Shown here: positions 59,739 to 64,000 of the stretch, in pieces
Numbering within the stretch: position 1 is the first letter of the stretch
How the letters are laid out: each line of letters starts with the position of its first letter
From: Streptomyces montanisoli
Lineage (GTDB): Bacteria > Actinomycetota > Actinomycetes > Streptomycetales > Streptomycetaceae
Direction: 5' to 3'
DNA length: 64,000 nucleotides
Assembly (NCBI RefSeq): GCF_017813245.1
Contig: NZ_JAGIQL010000006.1
Location: 1-64,000, forward strand
The notes under the pieces: model-generated
Databases searched by the model: none
Told to the model about the DNA's origin: nothing
The model's input: only the letters and a program-made list of their open reading frames with translations
Made by a program: the position numbers and the translations under genes

Positions 59739-59861
59739 TCACACACGCACAGGCCACACGGACCGAGCACGGAAACCGAGCACCCACGCGACGTCGACCC
59801 GTCGATTACGGGCCAGCCGCACCAGGTCACGGGCGAAGTACCCGACCTGATGGGCAAACAT
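59739..59861 (-). CDS. possible 40-residue basic peptide
   Basis: An ATG at 59861 opens a frame reading FAHQVGYFARDLVRLARNRRVDVAWVLGFRARS and stops at 59739. The third codon positions are mainly G/C and the composition is protein-like (amphipathic, aromatic). There is no Shine-Dalgarno sequence. It follows the Fic-like gene in the same direction, after a terminator. Doubtful. Confidence 0.3.
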   Translation of the reverse strand: MFAHQVGYFARDLVRLARNRRVDVAWVLGFRARSVWPVRV

Positions 59862-59894
59862 TCGAGGACGCTTGGTAACCCGGCGACCGTGCCA

Positions 59895-59919
59895 GCGGCG
59901 GCACCCACGGTGCCGCCGC
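59895..59919. terminator. terminator after the Fic-like gene
   Basis: An 11-bp perfect stem (GCGGCGGCACC / GGTGCCGCCGC) with loop CAC, 26 bases after the minus-strand stop; on the plus strand it is followed by ATTTCTGT. Confidence 0.65.
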
Positions 59920-59944
59920 ATTTCTGTCGCCCGGCGGCCGGCCG

Positions 59945-60949
59945 TCAGGCGGCCCCGCGCTGGAGCGCCTCGCAGACCGCGGTCGACTCCCTGACGCCGA
60001 GTTCGACCGCCTGCCCGCAGTGCGCGATCCAGGCGGCCATGCCACCCGGCGTGCCGGACAAGTAGCCCTCGAAGGCGGCCGCGTACGCCGCACGCCCCAG
60101 CTCCGCGTGGCCCACCTCGGCAGGGCAGATCGACTTCGGGTCGAGTCCGGAATCGATCAGCACGATCCGCTCGGCCGCACGCGCCACCACACCGTTGTAC
60201 GAGCCGAAGGGCCGCAGGGCCAGCAGCTCGCCGTGCACGACCGCCGCGGTCACCAGCGCCGGCGCGTCGGTCCCCGCCAGCACCAGCTCCGTCAGCCCGT
60301 CGAGTCGTCCCGCCACCTCGTCGGGGCCGGGCAGCGGCGCCTCCGCCACCGGCCCCGGGGCGTCTGCGCCCGGCGCCTCCACGACCGGCTCGCCCGCCAG
60401 GCGGGGGCGCCCGACCCGCTCGTCCTCGACGCTCGCCCTGCCGGCGGCGACCAGGTGCAGCCTGGCCAGCACGCGCACCGGCGACTGGCGCCACACCGAA
60501 AGCAGCTGCCCAGCCTCCGCCGTCACGCGCAATGCCGCGCCCACCGCGCGCGCCTCGGCCTCCGCACCGAAGTCGCTGCGCCTGCGTACCTCTTCGAGTC
60601 GCCAGTCCGCGCCCGACAGCGCGGCCGAGCCTCGCGCGGCGCGCAGCGCGGCCTCCGAGGTGACCTCCGTACCGCGGCGCCGCATCACCCGGTGGCCGTA
60701 GACGCGGTCGACGGCCTTGCGCACGGACTCCACCGCTTCGGGCACGCCCGGCAGGGAAGCCAGGGCGGCGAGCGGATCCTCCCGCCGCGGCCCCGCCGGA
60801 CGCGGGGTGCCGGCCGGACGCGGGGTGCCGGCCTGGCGTGAACCGGAAGAGGGAACCGAACCGGAAGAGGAAGCCGGACCGGAACCGGAACCGGAACCGG
60901 AAGGGGAAGCCGAGCCGGAGGAGGAGGCGTCAGAGGCGGACGTACTCAT
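59945..60949 (-). CDS. Fic/DOC-like protein with degenerate catalytic motif
   Basis: About 334 residues. After a low-complexity Ser/Gly/Pro N terminus (coded by short GGAACC-like tandem repeats near 60840-60905) come helices resembling a Fic fold. The place of the Fic signature HPFx2GNGRx2R is RPFGSYNGVVAR (near residue 245): the catalytic His is Arg, and the GNGR loop is partly lost. AMP transfer is therefore unlikely, and a binding or regulatory role is more plausible. Streptomyces homologues are often labelled oxidoreductase without evidence. ATG 60949 lacks a clear ribosome site. Confidence 0.65.
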   Translation of the reverse strand: MSTSASDASSSGSASPSGSGSGSGPASSSGSVPSSGSRQAGTPRPAGTPRPAGPRREDPLAALASLPGVPEAVESVRKAVDRVYGHRVMRRRGTEVTSEAALRAARGSAALSGADWRLEEVRRRSDFGAEAEARAVGAALRVTAEAGQLLSVWRQSPVRVLARLHLVAAGRASVEDERVGRPRLAGEPVVEAPGADAPGPVAEAPLPGPDEVAGRLDGLTELVLAGTDAPALVTAAVVHGELLALRPFGSYNGVVARAAERIVLIDSGLDPKSICPAEVGHAELGRAAYAAAFEGYLSGTPGGMAAWIAHCGQAVELGVRESTAVCEALQRGAA

Positions 60950-61051
60950 AAGCAGGGAGGCTACGCGCCCGTACAGCACCACCCACCCGGGAGTGGGCAT
61001 CTTCACGGAACTCGGCGACTCACCGCAGCGTATCGACTACGGTACGTGAAC

Positions 61052-62029
61052 ATGAAGATCGCTTTCGTGGGCAAGGGCGGCAGCGGCAAGACCACGCTGT
61101 CCTCGCTCTTCATCCGCGGCCTGGCCGCCGACGGCACACCCGTCATGGCGGTGGACGCCGACATCAACCAGCATCTCGGCGCCGCGCTCGGCCTGACCGA
61201 CGAGCAGGCCGCCGCGCTCCCCGCGATGGGCGCGCACCTCCCGTTGATCAAGGAGTACCTGCGCGGCGGCAACGCCCGCATCGCCTCGGCCGAGACGATG
61301 ATCAAGACCACGCCGCCGGGCGCGGGCTCGCGCCTGCTGCGCGTCGTGGAGGACAACCCCGTGTACGACGCCTGCGCGCGCGATGTGCGGCTCGACGACG
61401 GCACGATCCGGCTGATGGCCACGGGCCCGTTCACCGAGGCCGACCTCGGCGTCGCCTGCTATCACTCCAAGGTGGGCGCGGTCGAACTGTGCCTGAACCA
61501 CCTCGTGGACGGTCCCGGCGAGTACGTCGTGGTCGACATGACGGCCGGCTCCGACTCCTTCGCCTCCGGGATGTTCACGCGGTTCGACATGACGTTCCTG
61601 GTGGCGGAGCCGACCCGCAAGGGCGTCTCCGTGTACCGGCAGTACAAGGAGTACGCCCGCGACTTCGGCGTCGCGCTGCGCGTCGTCGGCAACAAGGTGC
61701 AGGACGAGGCGGACCTGAGGTTCCTGCGCGACGAGGTCGGCGACGACCTGCTCGTCACGCTCTCCCACTCCGACTGGGTCCGTGCCATGGAGAAGGGCCG
61801 GCCCGCGCCGTTCGCCACGCTGGAATCGGCGAACCGGGCGGCGCTCGACACGCTCAAGGCCGCCGCGCTGCGGTCGTACGAGCAGCGGGACTGGGCCCGC
61901 TACACCCGCCAGATGGTGCACTTCCACCTGAAGAACGCGGAGAGCTGGGGCAACGCGAAGACGGGCGCGGATCTGGCGTCGCAGGTCGACCCCGCCTTCG
62001 TCCTGGGCGAGACGGTGCCGGTGCCGTAG
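61052..62029 (+). CDS. CooC/MinD-like P-loop ATPase
   Basis: About 325 residues. It starts KIAFVGKGGSGKTTLSSLF, a deviant Walker A with the signature lysine (KGGSGKT), then VMAVDADINQHLG and YVVVDMTAGSDSFASG. It resembles CooC-type nickel-insertion/maturation ATPases, but no carbon-monoxide dehydrogenase gene is visible, so the partner is unknown. ATG 61052 or GTG 61046 are both possible. It is divergent from the Fic-like gene with 102 bases between. Confidence 0.82.
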   Translation: MKIAFVGKGGSGKTTLSSLFIRGLAADGTPVMAVDADINQHLGAALGLTDEQAAALPAMGAHLPLIKEYLRGGNARIASAETMIKTTPPGAGSRLLRVVEDNPVYDACARDVRLDDGTIRLMATGPFTEADLGVACYHSKVGAVELCLNHLVDGPGEYVVVDMTAGSDSFASGMFTRFDMTFLVAEPTRKGVSVYRQYKEYARDFGVALRVVGNKVQDEADLRFLRDEVGDDLLVTLSHSDWVRAMEKGRPAPFATLESANRAALDTLKAAALRSYEQRDWARYTRQMVHFHLKNAESWGNAKTGADLASQVDPAFVLGETVPVP

Positions 62030-62197
62030 GGACACGGCACCGCCCGGGCCGCCCCTGCTCCCGCCCTCGCGGCGGCGCGCGTCCGGGGCTCCCTCCGGGT
62101 CCATCCGTGAGAGGGTGTTGGCCCCTCCCCGCCTCGGCGGCGAGGGGCCGTTCGCGGCCCTTGACGGGCCGTCCGCCACGGAACGGCGCGCTCGCAC

Positions 62198-62213
62198 AGA
62201 GGTCTAAACCAAT
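62198..62213. promoter_or_regulatory. dre-like site (DasR operator candidate) upstream of acsA
   Basis: AGAGGTCTAAACCAAT contains GGTCTAAACC, a near-palindrome close to the DasR consensus ACTGGTCTAGACCACT. It lies 82 bases before the presumed acsA start. DasR is the GlcNAc-responsive GntR regulator of Streptomyces; links to acetyl-CoA synthetase have been reported in actinomycetes, as far as I recall. Confidence 0.5.
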
Positions 62214-62295
62214 TGCCCGTTTGCTCTTGTCACGTGGGCGTCCGGCTGATGAGCTAGCGGGGGAAACGTAGGACGCCCTGGGAATGGGAGATGTC

Positions 62296-64000
<1,705 letters not shown>

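Larger units (their letters stand above)
59603..59944. other. 342-bp gap between convergent genes
   Basis: The stretch has no strong gene. It contains a possible 40-codon minus-strand ORF (59739-59861) and a terminator at 59895-59919. Confidence 0.5.

Overview
The window comes from a Streptomyces-type actinomycete. GC is very high throughout, GTG and TTG starts are common, and genes are often coupled by ATGA or GTGA overlaps. The right half carries bldG, a tad/ssd secretion-pilus cluster, topA and a fused tmk in an order I recall from Streptomyces chromosomes (roughly the SCO3540-SCO3563 region of S. coelicolor; this is memory, not a search).

Positions 1-36700 look like accessory DNA accreted next to a tRNA-Thr(CGT) gene (36705-36778, minus strand). 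After a secreted carbohydrate-active enzyme (406-2940) comes a defence island. It contains a type I restriction system (hsdR 3869-7408; hsdS and hsdM 9448-13153) with a co-encoded SprT/DUF45-like metalloprotease. The hsd genes are interrupted by two small unknown genes and a divergent XRE (DUF5753)/DUF397 pair. An RloB-RloA pair (TOPRIM-like protein plus AAA15 ATPase, 13325-15267) and a complete type III Wadjet operon (jetABCD, 15652-24254) follow. Next is a two-gene module, a small membrane protein and a TIR-NB-ARC protein (24345-27474), whose C-terminal regions are recognisably related. I consider that module the best candidate for an undescribed system. The 5' end of hsdM carries a 7-bp tandem duplication that throws its best start out of frame.

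Positions 27672-36750 are a patchwork of integrated elements. One segment has an SDR oxidoreductase, an APC permease and a split transketolase whose N-terminal half is truncated against an integrase remnant. A 43-bp copy of the 3' half of the tRNA-Thr gene (32072-32114) and the real tRNA (36704-36746) bound a second segment. That segment has an AbiE-type toxin-antitoxin pair, a broken SNF2 helicase, a tightly coupled four-gene cassette of unknown function, and a decayed gene.

From 36780 rightward the DNA looks like conserved core chromosome. It encodes an S33 exported peptidase, DNA polymerase III delta', a membrane-fused thymidylate kinase, topoisomerase I, a methyltransferase, a lipoprotein, an anti-sigma factor with its antagonist BldG, an MrfA/YprA-like helicase, and a Tad-like pilus cluster (ssd, tadA, tadB, tadC, three small pilin-like genes). 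It continues with a HAD-IB phosphatase, a Fic-like protein with a degenerate active site, a CooC/MinD-like ATPase, and acetyl-CoA synthetase running off the right edge. A DasR-like dre site precedes acsA, and two DnaA-box sequences lie in the ssd/HAD divergent region.
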